This document shows positions 1-9,094 of a stretch of 24,295 bases of DNA, in pieces; positions within the stretch are counted from its first letter, which is position 1; the number at the start of each line of letters is the position of its first letter. The notes under the pieces are model-generated. The model was given only the letters and a program-made list of their open reading frames with translations. It had not been told where the DNA came from and did no database searches. Origin of the DNA: a virus; IMG/VR virus record IMGVR_UViG_3300033992_000810, positions 1-24,295 of that record; one strand, given 5' to 3'. The position numbers were made by a program, and so were the translations under genes.

Positions 1-3000
1 GCCGCTAACCCCACATTCGGCGCGCGCTTGGCGATTTTGTCGAACAAGCTCACGGCCTTTCGCGCGTTCTCTTCGATGGCTTTTGAAAGCATGATTTGGG
101 CAAGATCGGGCTCAACAAGCGCGCGGTTAACGATCTCCTGGATTTGCTGGCGACCGGCGCGGGTTTTCCAGGCCGTGAGCGCCACGAGACCAGTTGCCGC
201 CGTTGTTTTGTAATCCTGAGCGTAGATCGAAACGCCACCGATAGCACCGCCCGCCGCAGCGCCGCCCTTACCAAGCATGAGGCCAAGAATGTTATCCGCG
301 CTCAACATCCGACCTGCGTTTTCTGCTGTAGGGCTGCCGCTGGTCGCGCGGTTGCCCAGCTTTTGAATGCGGCTGACCTGTTCATGCAATGTGTCAAGTC
401 GGCGCATTTCGTCGGGAGAGTATATTTTCTCCATCGTTGCACGGAATTTCTTGCTTTTACCGATAAGGTCTTCAATCGCCGATGCCGAAAGCTTCAACTC
501 GCCGATCTGCTTGCCGCTCGCCGACGTAAACCGACTGGTTTGCGAAGCCTCCTTTAGGATATGGTCAGTGACCGCCTGCTTAACTCCGTCAACCGCGTCT
601 TGCCCGGCTGCATTTGCGGCACTCATAAGCTCGCGCATTCTTTCGGGCGCGTCGGCCTTGCCCAATATCGTTTTGATGGTCGCTTCAGGGTGCCCCCCAT
701 CGGCAAAGAAGCCCGGCATTGATTTCGCCCATTCTCCAGGGGCTTTTTGCGCGGTTTTTTCTGCGGCGGCAAGCGACGCCTTCATCTGAGACAGGTAATC
801 ATCGGCCATTTTGGTGGCAGCCGAAGCGCGGGTCTTTTCAGTCCGCAGCCGATCCGCACCATAGGCTTGGTATTGCTTGGCCTGCCCTTGAGCGTCGGCG
901 ACTATCTTGCTTGCGCCAGATTTAGCCGTTGCAGCGGCGGCGCGGGCATCGGGAACGGCAGTGCTGGCGCGCAGGGCTTCGATAGGCGAGCGTGCTGCGT
1001 CGATCATCCCCCTTGCGCTCAAGCGGGCCTCTTCCACCTGCCGATCAGCGGCTACTCGCGTTTGTGCTGCCCCGGAGACTGCGCGCTCTAACCGTGCGTC
1101 GGCTTCCGAAACAAGCCCTTTAGCTTTTGCCGTAGTTTCAGGCATTGGGCCGCGCGGGGCCGCTTTGACGCTGGCGGTCGCTGCGTCCAAATTGCCTTTT
1201 ACGACGGCGAGTTCGCTGCGCATTGCTTCTAGGGTATTGCGTACCGCCGGAAATTCCGAAAGAAAATTGCTGTAGTCGCGGATAAGCTCGCGGATAGCTT
1301 GGGGGGAAAGCGTGTCGCCCTTAGCCCCGGCAGTTGCTTTGTCCTTCGCCATTTGGGCAAAATGGTCAATCGCCGCGCGCTCTGCTGCCGCGCGGCCTGC
1401 GACCTTAATCATTTCTTGGGCTGCTTCTTTTCCGCCAATGCCGCCGGTCGCGCTGTTTGGGCGGATATAGGCGTTCAGGGCGTTGCTTTCAGCCACATCA
1501 CCAGACAGCAATTTACCCGTCACGCCGTCGCGGAAAGGCATTCTCTCGGCGGCGTAAAAAGAGGAAGCGTTCCGATAGGTTTGGCGAACATTGTCTGACG
1601 CGCCCGGTCCGCTCAGCGCCTCTTTCGCCTTGGCAGCAAGCTCCCCGGCCCGAAAAGCTACGTCGCGTTTGTCGGCGCTGTACCTGAATTGCCTTTCGAT
1701 TTTGCCTGAGACTTGGGCAATAATTTTTAACTCTCCAGCAGTAAAAGGAACTGGAACGGTTTCATTTTCCATAAGCCTGCGGGCAATAAGCAAAAGTTCA
1801 GGGTCATCGACTTGTTTCATTAGGTTATTCAGGCGCGCCTTGCCGCCTTCTTGGCCTGGCGTGTATTTAGCCAGCATCTGAACTTTGTCGAAAATTTCCG
1901 GCATTTGCAGAAAATCGTTCCGCATCGAGCGCACAAGGTTCGATAGCTTTTCCGAGCCGCGCACGATCTCCTTGCTATAGGGTTTCAGTGCGTCGTAGAG
2001 CTTATTGGATTGCTCGCGCGTTTGTTCGTCACGGGCTTTGATTGTCTTTAACAGGGCGTCGGACGCGCTTAACGTCGGCCTGCTGCTGTCTTGGATCAAA
2101 CCTTCGGCCACGCCGGAAACGCGGCTTTGAGCCGCAGTCGCTTCGGCTTGTCGCGCCTCTAATTCCCGCGCGGCGCGGGCTGTGTCGGCGTCGAGCATCG
2201 CTTGCGCACCTTGCTGTGCCGCCTTTTTCTCGCCCCGCGCCGCCGCCAATTGGTTTGCAGCGGTCAAGCGAGCGTCTGACCGCTGGGCAAGCGCGTCGGC
2301 TTCGGCCTGAGACGCCGCCGCTCTTGCCGATGATAGCCCTTGCTGGGCGTCCGAAAGCGCGGACGCCTGCCGCGCCTGCGCTTCAGCGACTAGCCTATCT
2401 CCGGCACCCGTCATATCGGTGGCGAGTTGACGTGCGTTCGCAAGGCGCTGGTCGCCAAGCGCGTTCAGCTTATCCGCGCGTCCTTCGGCCAGCAGCACGC
2501 GTCCAGCCCCTTCAACCCTCACATCGCCACGAAGCTGAGCCGCCGCCTCAGCTTCAGCGCGGGCAAGCGAGGCCGCGTTTTCTGCCTCAGCGATTTTTGC
2601 TTGCCCGATCTCGCCTATCGCGCGTTGCGCTACCGCCGGGTCGCCGCTGTCGAGCGTCCGCAGGTATGCCGTCAAAGCCTCATTATTCTGCGCATCGCGC
2701 GCAATGAACTGATCCGGCGCTTGCAGACGGGCTTTCTGTTCGGCCCCCAGAGCGTTCGGCGTGCCGATGGCTACGCCCGTCGTCGGCTGGTAGGGCTTCA
2801 CGGCAACCTGCTTCGTGACGGGGTCAATCCATTGGTCGCCCGCGCGGATCAATCCACGGCCCATCACGTTTTCAGCGATGCCCTCAAGGTAGCCCAGCGG
2901 CTCATTGATCTGCTGCGCCTGGGCTTGCGCCGCGTCGATATTCTCAATCGCCTTCTGAACGGCGGGCTGAAATTCATCGGCCTTGGTTTTCACGCCGGTC

Positions 3001-3734
3001 ACGCCCTCGGCGAGTTGCTGACGGGCGAGGCGCTGGCGTCCGCCTTCGGTAAGCGGGGCGAGGGCGTCCTTGACCGCATTCACGGCCTTCCCGGCCCCGA
3101 TAGCCACGGGAGGCAAGACCGCGCCGATACCGGCGGCAAGCAGGCCGTCGGACTGCGCTTTCTCCAGCCTATTCTCTACGCCGCCCTCACCTTGGCCGAA
3201 CCCGGTAAGCGCCCCCATCGGGGCTGCGACGGTGGCGGACTTCAGGATTTTACCGCCAATCGTCGGGGCTCTAGCCGCCATCGCAGCCCCAGGCCCAAAG
3301 GACAGCATGGAGCCAGCAATTTGCGCACCAGTCGCCGCGACGGGGTTGCTTTGCTCGAACCCCTTATCGCGCGCGCGCTCTTGGGCTAGGGCCGCGTCAT
3401 AGCTTGGCGCGCTGGCGGTCGGGCCGATGCCGGTGAGTTGCGATGCGCCCGCCGAAAGCTCGTCGGCAAAACCGAAGGTAAGCGCGTTTGCGCCCTGGCG
3501 AACGAGGTTATCGATATACCGCAGCGGCCCGCCGCCCTTATTCGCCGTCGCCTCGGCGTTCACCTGGGCAGGCGTGGGGATGGCGGGGTCTTGCGAGCCG
3601 AGGCCGATGCGACCGTAGAAGTCGGCTTTCGGAATGTCGGCATAGAACTTGCTATGCAGGGCGTCCGCAAGCTGTTGGTCCGACATGTCGGCGTATTGCG
3701 GGTATTTTTGGCGGACTTCGGAAATCGTCGGCAT
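1..3734 (-). CDS. Giant Ala-rich coiled-coil virion protein, candidate DNA-ejection protein (partial, C-terminus outside window)
   Basis: The frame starts with ATG at 3734, touching the TAA of the gene upstream of it in the operon (TAAATG), and stays open for 1244 codons to the left edge. The N-terminus reads MPTISEVRQKYPQYADMSDQ, a short helical leader seen on large phage virion proteins, followed by a TFGFADELSAGASQLTG stretch (about residues 85-105). Next come Gly/Ala-rich hydrophobic segments (about residues 145-215) and then several hundred residues of Ala/Gln/Glu/Arg-rich helix likely to form coiled coil (for example DRLVAEAQARQASALSDAQQ near 2341-2400). A second Gly/Ala-rich stretch lies near 241-300 (LGLMLGKGGAAAGGA). 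No peptidase or lysozyme motif was recognised in the parts translated. Size, composition and its place last in a capsid-adaptor-nozzle operon resemble T7 gp16-type internal core proteins. The ejection role is inferred from position, not from a catalytic signature. Confidence 0.72.
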   Translation of the reverse strand, partial: MPTISEVRQKYPQYADMSDQQLADALHSKFYADIPKADFYGRIGLGSQDPAIPTPAQVNAEATANKGGGPLRYIDNLVRQGANALTFGFADELSAGASQLTGIGPTASAPSYDAALAQERARDKGFEQSNPVAATGAQIAGSMLSFGPGAAMAARAPTIGGKILKSATVAAPMGALTGFGQGEGGVENRLEKAQSDGLLAAGIGAVLPPVAIGAGKAVNAVKDALAPLTEGGRQRLARQQLAEGVTGVKTKADEFQPAVQKAIENIDAAQAQAQQINEPLGYLEGIAENVMGRGLIRAGDQWIDPVTKQVAVKPYQPTTGVAIGTPNALGAEQKARLQAPDQFIARDAQNNEALTAYLRTLDSGDPAVAQRAIGEIGQAKIAEAENAASLARAEAEAAAQLRGDVRVEGAGRVLLAEGRADKLNALGDQRLANARQLATDMTGAGDRLVAEAQARQASALSDAQQGLSSARAAASQAEADALAQRSDARLTAANQLAAARGEKKAAQQGAQAMLDADTARAARELEARQAEATAAQSRVSGVAEGLIQDSSRPTLSASDALLKTIKARDEQTREQSNKLYDALKPYSKEIVRGSEKLSNLVRSMRNDFLQMPEIFDKVQMLAKYTPGQEGGKARLNNLMKQVDDPELLLIARRLMENETVPVPFTAGELKIIAQVSGKIERQFRYSADKRDVAFRAGELAAKAKEALSGPGASDNVRQTYRNASSFYAAERMPFRDGVTGKLLSGDVAESNALNAYIRPNSATGGIGGKEAAQEMIKVAGRAAAERAAIDHFAQMAKDKATAGAKGDTLSPQAIRELIRDYSNFLSEFPAVRNTLEAMRSELAVVKGNLDAATASVKAAPRGPMPETTAKAKGLVSEADARLERAVSGAAQTRVAADRQVEEARLSARGMIDAARSPIEALRASTAVPDARAAAATAKSGASKIVADAQGQAKQYQAYGADRLRTEKTRASAATKMADDYLSQMKASLAAAEKTAQKAPGEWAKSMPGFFADGGHPEATIKTILGKADAPERMRELMSAANAAGQDAVDGVKQAVTDHILKEASQTSRFTSASGKQIGELKLSASAIEDLIGKSKKFRATMEKIYSPDEMRRLDTLHEQVSRIQKLGNRATSGSPTAENAGRMLSADNILGLMLGKGGAAAGGAIGGVSIYAQDYKTTAATGLVALTAWKTRAGRQQIQEIVNRALVEPDLAQIMLSKAIEENARKAVSLFDKIAKRAPNVGLA

Positions 3735-4967
3735 TTATCGAATCCCCAGCGGATCGGCGGGAGATGCAGCGGGCGCGGGACTATTGCGCGGCCCCATATC
3801 GAGCCCGGTTAAGGTATAAAGCTGGTCTTTATCCGCCCCGGCTTTCGCCATAGCATCGACCCGGCGGCGAATGGCCTGTTCAACAAGCACCGCTTGACGG
3901 TTTAGGTTCTGCTGTATTTGGTCAGGGTTCATTCCCGGCTGCACCGAGGACCGATTAAACTGATCTTGCTCGGCTTTGGTTAACGCCGAACCGAAAAGCT
4001 GATTGCGGACAAGATTGATGGTGCCTTGGTAATCCTGCCACCATTGCGACTGACCAGAGTTATCGCCGAAAGTCCGTCCGATCCAGTTGGCCGCGTCGCC
4101 CGTGAAAGGCTGCCCACCGTAATCAGGCTTGAAAGTTTCAGCCAAACGGCTCCAGCTTGCGCGCGTATCGCCCATATCGGCGAGTTGCTTTTGAACGGCG
4201 GCGGCTACGGGCTTCCCTGGCTGCTTCCCCATCACGGGCTGCCCGGTCGCCTTGTCCATCATCGGCGAAAAGTCACCGGTGCGCTTATTCACCATCATCA
4301 TGCCGTTCTGTGTCTCTACCGGCGCGAAGCTCTCACCGCCGCCACTCGTCGCGCGAAGGCGTGCCGCCTGAACCGTGGCGTTCGCCCGCATCTGGTCGCC
4401 GCGCAATCCAGCGTCGATCTTCTGCTGATCGAGCGCGCGCGCAATGTCGAGTTCGGCGCTGCTCACAGCCTGATTGACGCCAACGGGCTTGCCGGTGGCG
4501 ACCGCGAATGTCCGCATCCGGCTATCGTTCGGCTGGGGGGCCATCGCTTCGGCGTTGATGTACATTTGCGCCAGATCGTCCGGTTTTACCCCGGCAAGAA
4601 CGGCCTCCCAGGGCGACGGGCGCGACAGGTTAGGGTCCGGGGGGCCGACGGAATCGGGCGACTGCTGCCAATCAACCGCAATGTTCTTCTGCAAGAAATT
4701 CTGAAGCGCGGTGCGTTGCTGCTGGGCTTGGTCGAAAGCCGCCTGCTTCATTCCGGCCTCGGCCTGGGCCTGCGTCGTCTGCGCCTTCACAAGATCGGTC
4801 CGCGCCCCGTAAAGGTCGCGCTCCATCTGCATTCGGCGCTGATCGTTCACGTCGGGCTGCGAGGCAAGCCATGCCCCCACTGCCGATGCAATGCCGCTGC
4901 CCCAAGGGTCGCCGCCCCCGGCAGGCTTCGGCGGGCCAGCAAGGCCAAGAAACTGCTTTACCGACAT
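3735..4967 (-). CDS. Gln/Ala-rich virion protein, candidate internal (ejection) protein, 410 aa
   Basis: The protein begins MSVKQFLGLAG. The frame extends to an ATG at 4988, but the start at 4967 is preferred because a strong GGAGGGG lies 6 bases before it (minus strand, 4980-4974); the upstream ATG would overlap the preceding gene. The N-terminal third is Gly/Pro then Gln/Ala-rich helix (about residues 45-95, many AQ pairs). The middle holds a low-complexity MMMVNKRTGDFSPMMD segment. The C-terminal part (about 285-385) is a helical block with LTKAEQDQFNRSSVQPGMNP, which I associate with structural proteins of podovirus tails and internal cores. No signal peptide or membrane helix is seen. 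It sits directly before the giant coiled-coil gene, the position of gp15 in T7-like order. The exact role is unknown. Confidence 0.75.
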   Translation of the reverse strand: MSVKQFLGLAGPPKPAGGGDPWGSGIASAVGAWLASQPDVNDQRRMQMERDLYGARTDLVKAQTTQAQAEAGMKQAAFDQAQQQRTALQNFLQKNIAVDWQQSPDSVGPPDPNLSRPSPWEAVLAGVKPDDLAQMYINAEAMAPQPNDSRMRTFAVATGKPVGVNQAVSSAELDIARALDQQKIDAGLRGDQMRANATVQAARLRATSGGGESFAPVETQNGMMMVNKRTGDFSPMMDKATGQPVMGKQPGKPVAAAVQKQLADMGDTRASWSRLAETFKPDYGGQPFTGDAANWIGRTFGDNSGQSQWWQDYQGTINLVRNQLFGSALTKAEQDQFNRSSVQPGMNPDQIQQNLNRQAVLVEQAIRRRVDAMAKAGADKDQLYTLTGLDMGPRNSPAPAASPADPLGIR

Positions 4968-4968
4968 G

Positions 4969-5637
4969 CTAAACCCCTCCGTACCCAAGCCCGGTTAACG
5001 GGTCGCGCCGCACCGCCGTTTGATAAGCTGCCGCCGTCGCCGGGTCTTGCCACAGGCCGCCCAGCGTCGCTGCCCACCCGAGGTTTCCGGCGAGATTGCT
5101 GACCCCGCGCAAGCCCGCGCCCTTGTTGTTGGCCTGGGCAAATTCAGCCGGAAGCACATTGCTCGAACCCTGGCTGAAGCTCGCGGCTTGCCCGATCTGC
5201 TGGCCCGCCCGGCTCATGCCGATGTTCTGGCCCTGCATCCACTGTTGCAGCGCGCCCAAAGCCGCCCGGCGCTGGGCATCCTCGCCGCCTGCCTGCTGCT
5301 GCTTTGCCACGGCGTCTTGATAGACCTGGGCAATCGCGCTGGGAGCCTCGCCGGTCAGCGTCGGCGTCGCGGGGCCGCCGGTCGGGGCAATGGCGGCCTG
5401 ATTGCTGGCGGTAAGCTGCTGCTGGGCCTTGTCGATGCCCTGATTGGCATTGCCCATGTCCCAGCTTTTCAGGGCGTCACCGAGGGCGCTTTCAGCCTGG
5501 GCACGGTAGCGCCGCTGACGATCCACCTCGGCGGCGGCTACGCCCTCGCGCGCTTTGGCAACCTGACGATTGGCGATGCCATTGCCGAGAATCGATGCGC
5601 CGGTCAGCGCAAGGCCGATGGGGAGAAGCGGGAACAT
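4969..5637 (-). CDS. Small virion protein with N-terminal hydrophobic segment, candidate internal protein, 222 aa
   Basis: ATG at 5637 follows AGGAGG (minus strand 5648-5643) at 5 bases; that ribosome site overlaps the TAG of the preceding gene. Residues 1-20 (MFPLLPIGLALTGASILGNG) are hydrophobic and Gly-rich, then a basic and Ala-rich helix (about 25-60). The rest is Gln/Ala/Gly-rich, with a C-terminal Gly-rich hydrophobic patch (about residues 180-200). Composition resembles small phage internal virion proteins (gp14-like), which insert into membranes on DNA entry. This is an inference from composition and from position between the nozzle-like protein and larger coiled-coil proteins. The stop is one base before the start of the next gene, suggesting translational coupling. 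Confidence 0.72.
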   Translation of the reverse strand: MFPLLPIGLALTGASILGNGIANRQVAKAREGVAAAEVDRQRRYRAQAESALGDALKSWDMGNANQGIDKAQQQLTASNQAAIAPTGGPATPTLTGEAPSAIAQVYQDAVAKQQQAGGEDAQRRAALGALQQWMQGQNIGMSRAGQQIGQAASFSQGSSNVLPAEFAQANNKGAGLRGVSNLAGNLGWAATLGGLWQDPATAAAYQTAVRRDPLTGLGYGGV

Positions 5638-5646
5638 GCAAACCTC

Positions 5647-6261
5647 CTATCCGAAAATCTTGCCGGAACCTTGGCTGCCGAACAGACTAAAGCCTGCGCC
5701 TTGCTTGCCGTATTGGTTGCGGGCGATTTCATTGTTCATAATCAGGCCGGTGGTTTGGCCGAAGATATTGCCCAGCACGTCATAGGCGGCAGGCTGGCTC
5801 GCGGCCTTGGCCCGGCTCGCGGCAACCGCCGCTGCCGTCGCAGGATCGGCGGTCGAGGACAGTAACGACAGCGCATCGGCGCGCGCGCCCTCGATATTGC
5901 CGCGCATAGTGTTCGCCGCGCCCTGCGCCCGATCTGCCGCCGAAAGCCGCGCCTGCTGAAACGCCTCAAGCAGCTTGGCCGACTGCTGTGCCCCTACCGA
6001 GCTATCAAGCAATCCTTGACGACTGAGGCCGAAGGTCGTTTGTTCCTGGCCGTCCTTATACTGCTTGTCGATCTGCGGGTAATAGGCGTCGAGATAGCGC
6101 TGTTTAATACCGTCATAGAACGGGTCATTATACCCCGCGAATGTCGCGTTGATTTGCCCGGTGCCTTGGGTGATCCGATTCTGCCGGTCGATTTCCTGCT
6201 GGCGCAAAATATCGCCGGAATTATCCTTACCGCCGCCGAAGAGGGATGAAAGCCAACTCAT
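5647..6261 (-). CDS. Conserved podovirus structural protein of unknown role, 204 aa
   Basis: The start overlaps the stop of the upstream nozzle-like gene as ATGA (6261-6258), with a GGGG-containing ribosome site just before. The N-terminus MSWLSSLFGGGK is short and hydrophobic/Gly-rich. It is followed by a polar helical region with TGQINATFAGYNDPFYDGI (about residues 33-52) and an LSRQGLLDSS motif (about 99-108). I associate this type of sequence with a small protein encoded next to tail nozzle genes in podoviruses of proteobacteria. The middle third is Ala/Arg-rich helix, and the C-terminus is Gly/Phe-rich. By order it could be the first of the internal core proteins (gp13/gp14 position) or a nozzle accessory; the sequence does not settle which. 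Confidence 0.75.
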   Translation of the reverse strand: MSWLSSLFGGGKDNSGDILRQQEIDRQNRITQGTGQINATFAGYNDPFYDGIKQRYLDAYYPQIDKQYKDGQEQTTFGLSRQGLLDSSVGAQQSAKLLEAFQQARLSAADRAQGAANTMRGNIEGARADALSLLSSTADPATAAAVAASRAKAASQPAAYDVLGNIFGQTTGLIMNNEIARNQYGKQGAGFSLFGSQGSGKIFG

Positions 6262-8327
6262 TCCGCGTCCCCTTTCACAAAATGCAGGATGATCGCCGAA
6301 AGCCGGGCCGGGCCGGGCTTGGTGCAGCGCAAGCGCAGCGCGGCATGGGTGCTGATCCCGTTCAGCGGAATGTTCAATTCCGGCGTCGTCGTGCCGGTCA
6401 GGCCGCGCCCCGCCATCGCCACCACGTCGGGGGAATCGGGATTGAGCAGCAGGTCATAATCCCACTCGCCAAGGGGGGCGATTATATCGAGCCCCTTCAG
6501 CGCCTTATGGGTGGCGGGGGCGGTGAGGGACAGGAACGGCGTCTCTACCAAGATTTCGCCATCGTCCCATTCATCGCCCGCCGGGCCGCCGTATTGGTAC
6601 ACCGCCCGGTCGGTCCCCAGGGCGTAAAAGGCCTGCTGGGCGACGACGAACCGATCCACCGTGAACGGCAGATCATAGGCCGACCACGCACTGATTTTGC
6701 TGCTGCGGAAATAGCTGAACACGAAGGCTTTCCGCCCCACCGCAAGCCAATAATGGCCGCCGACCGGCTCCACGGCGCTTTGCGCCCGTGCCACCGTGGC
6801 CGGATGCTGCGACGCAACCCATTCCGTCACCAGCGCGTCAATCGGCGCGCCAATATCGCCGACCTCGCCCAACTCGGTATCCCCGCGTGGGCGCAAAGTG
6901 CGGATGCCCTGTTTCGCCAAATAGAACACGTCGCTATCGCCGTAGGAGGCGACCGACCGGCCCGAGAGCGCGCCGGTATTCGGCATGGTCTGCAAGCGCG
7001 CCATTTTCGCAGGGTCCGCGTCGGTCCGCCAAATCTGCACGGCGGATGCCGAGAATACGGCAAGATTGGTGCCGAAACTCTCGATCCCGGTAATATCCTC
7101 TGACCCGCCGAAATGGCTGTTGAAATTCACGAACCCCGCGCCGTTTTCATGGGGGAAGAAGGTCAGCGGATCGGCAATTTTGCTGAAACTCAGGATGGAG
7201 CCCGAACCGAGATAAAGCTTATCCCCATCGGTCTTCGCAACGCGCCCCACGCCGCCCCGGCCCGACACATAGCCGTAAGCCTGGGCGTTGACGCGGATCA
7301 TCCAAGAATCTTCCTTCTCGAATTTCCCCAGCAGGTAAACCGCGACGCGCTTGCCCGTGCCGCCATAGCCGTTTTTGCCCCCCGCGAACTTGCTTGGCGC
7401 ACCCAAAGCGTTGCCAATTTGGAACAGTACCGGCGCGCGACCGTTCAAACCCGCGCCGATGCTTTCCGGGGCGCGGAGAATGATCGTTGCGCCGTCCCGG
7501 TCGGCGGTGAATAGGCTCCCGCCTGCATTAATCGCCAGTCGAATGCTTTCCGCCCATTCCAGCGGGTCTTTGTCGCCCGGCACCGACGCGCGAATCAGCG
7601 GCACGCCGTCCACCTGAAGGTCGGACAAGGCCGCCGCCGGGTCGCCGGTCAGCACCGTGAAGCGCGCCGTGGCGGCAATCGCGGCAATGGGCAGTTGCGA
7701 GGCCTGTAGCTGCTTCACGTCAGCGGCCTGGGTCGTGTCGGTCTTGCCGTTCAGGACGGACGCGGTAACGGTGAAATCCTGGCCGATAGCGCCTTCGATA
7801 ATTACGGCCGCACTGTTCGCCGTGGTATCGGCCACCGTAGACCAGCCGTCTTCCGCAATCATCGCCGCCAGCTTTTGCGCCACGCTGCCAATCGTCGGCG
7901 TAAATTGCCCCTCGCCGTCCAGAAGTGCTTTTACCGTCTTCCCATCGTAAAAATGCAGTGTGTCGCCGTTGCTGTAGTCGGCGATCACGTAGAATTTCCC
8001 GCTGAAAAGCTCAACATCGACCAGCCGCGTCATAACCGGGTCGTTTGTCGTGCTTGGGTGGTCAAGGCGATGATAGCTCAAGCCCGGCGGCATGGCCTTA
8101 GGCTCGGCAAGGCTCCCGAAGGTCCACAGCCGCCCGCGCGCCCATACCAACCCAAAGCAGTTGGCCGGAAGATCGAAGCGCTTGACCCATTTTTTCCGCC
8201 GCTCAATTTCGCCGCCCGCGTTGATGTGCGCGTTCGTCAGCGTCCAAAGCTGGCCGGGCCTTCCCAGGGCGCGCGCCCGGCGGCGATCAACCCCGGCGCG
8301 GAAATCCTCAATGGCAAGATAAGGCAT
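6258..8327 (-). CDS. Large tail protein, putative nozzle / tail tubular protein B-like, 689 aa
   Basis: ATG at 8327 follows AGGGGG at about 5 bases. The protein begins MPYLAIEDFRAGVDRRR, then a NAHINAGGEIERRKKWVK segment (about residues 31-48). This pattern of a conserved EDF.AG.DRRR start followed by an N.HI..GGEIERR loop is one I associate with the large tail-nozzle proteins of podoviruses. The body is beta-rich with repeated short hydrophobic strands separated by Gly/Asp turns, in keeping with a propeller-like ring protein; length is close to T7 gp12 (about 790 aa). No enzymatic motif is visible. It lies directly after the adaptor gene, as gp12 follows gp11 in T7. The family assignment rests on the N-terminal pattern, length and order. 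Confidence 0.7.
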   Translation of the reverse strand: MPYLAIEDFRAGVDRRRARALGRPGQLWTLTNAHINAGGEIERRKKWVKRFDLPANCFGLVWARGRLWTFGSLAEPKAMPPGLSYHRLDHPSTTNDPVMTRLVDVELFSGKFYVIADYSNGDTLHFYDGKTVKALLDGEGQFTPTIGSVAQKLAAMIAEDGWSTVADTTANSAAVIIEGAIGQDFTVTASVLNGKTDTTQAADVKQLQASQLPIAAIAATARFTVLTGDPAAALSDLQVDGVPLIRASVPGDKDPLEWAESIRLAINAGGSLFTADRDGATIILRAPESIGAGLNGRAPVLFQIGNALGAPSKFAGGKNGYGGTGKRVAVYLLGKFEKEDSWMIRVNAQAYGYVSGRGGVGRVAKTDGDKLYLGSGSILSFSKIADPLTFFPHENGAGFVNFNSHFGGSEDITGIESFGTNLAVFSASAVQIWRTDADPAKMARLQTMPNTGALSGRSVASYGDSDVFYLAKQGIRTLRPRGDTELGEVGDIGAPIDALVTEWVASQHPATVARAQSAVEPVGGHYWLAVGRKAFVFSYFRSSKISAWSAYDLPFTVDRFVVAQQAFYALGTDRAVYQYGGPAGDEWDDGEILVETPFLSLTAPATHKALKGLDIIAPLGEWDYDLLLNPDSPDVVAMAGRGLTGTTTPELNIPLNGISTHAALRLRCTKPGPARLSAIILHFVKGDAE

Positions 8328-8335
8328 AGCGCCCC

Positions 8336-9091
8336 CTAATTGCGTGGGCGGTGATAGCGGATAACGGTTTCGCGCGGGTCAAAGCGCCAATTATGGCCGC
8401 TGCCGTCGCGCGCCCCGGTCAGGTTGGACCAGCCTTGCGGGTTAGCGTTGCGGGCTCGAAGGGTCTGATAATGCCGCGCCGCCTCGGCCTCGATCCGCTT
8501 CCGCAGATTATCGTCGGTCGCCAGCTTGGAGGCCGCCACCAGCACGATAAGCCGCCCATCGACCGAAGGCATATCCTCCTTGCCGCGTAGCTCGCGCATC
8601 GGGCGTAGGGTGATGAACCGCACAAGGCGGCATTTGGTATCCGGCACCGGCCAAATCTGAAACTGCCGGTCGCCGTGAACATCCCAATGGGACGGCGGGT
8701 CGGACCGTTCGCCCGTGCAGCCGCAATGCTCGCCCTTATCGCCATCCTCAATATCGTAAAGCAGCGGGTCAATGCCGCGCACAAGGTCAGACCAACGGTC
8801 ATCCCAACGCAGAACCGCCCGGCGCACCTGGGATGCCTGGATGGGCAAATCAGGTTCACCGGGCGCGCCCGAGGCCAGCGACGGGAGGTCGTAATAACGC
8901 TGGCCGACCTTTAAGGGCTTGTCGGCCCAGGCCCGCAAATCGGGCCACTCATAATCGTACCAAAGCATCGTTTGGGCGGAATTAAGCGCGGCAACCTGCC
9001 GTTCTTCCGCGCCCTGCTGCTGGGCGGCGGTGCTGATCGTCTGGCCGATTTCCAGGCGCAATTCGTCCAGCATCCGCCCCAGCGTCCACAT
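8336..9091 (-). CDS. Head-tail adaptor, tail tubular protein A (gp11)-like, 251 aa
   Basis: The N-terminal part has the pattern of podovirus gp11-like adaptors: a helix with LDELRLEIGQTIS (about residues 8-20), then a second helix LNSAQTMLWYDYEWPDLRAW (36-55), then VGQRYYDLP (about 62-70). The adaptor ring docks under the portal and binds the nozzle. The region around 125-165 contains HCGCTGERSDPP and a WPVPD beta segment, and the C-terminal helix (about 180-215) is basic. The start follows the previous TAA by 3 bases, with no convincing ribosome site, so translation is probably coupled. Position between capsid protein and nozzle agrees with T7-like order. Confidence 0.8.
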   Translation of the reverse strand: MWTLGRMLDELRLEIGQTISTAAQQQGAEERQVAALNSAQTMLWYDYEWPDLRAWADKPLKVGQRYYDLPSLASGAPGEPDLPIQASQVRRAVLRWDDRWSDLVRGIDPLLYDIEDGDKGEHCGCTGERSDPPSHWDVHGDRQFQIWPVPDTKCRLVRFITLRPMRELRGKEDMPSVDGRLIVLVAASKLATDDNLRKRIEAEAARHYQTLRARNANPQGWSNLTGARDGSGHNWRFDPRETVIRYHRPRN

Positions 9092-9094
9092 GGC

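Noticed and set aside
2427-3389. 320-codon open frame on the plus strand
   Set aside because: Antisense to the giant coiled-coil gene, whose frame gives coherent helical protein throughout the stretches I translated.
4968-4988. Upstream ATG extension of the 410-residue gene
   Set aside because: It overlaps the preceding gene; the strong GGAGGGG points to ATG at 4967.
4026-5102. 358-codon open frame on the plus strand
   Set aside because: Antisense to the 410-residue virion gene, low-complexity Arg/Leu/His composition, no ribosome site, no family pattern.
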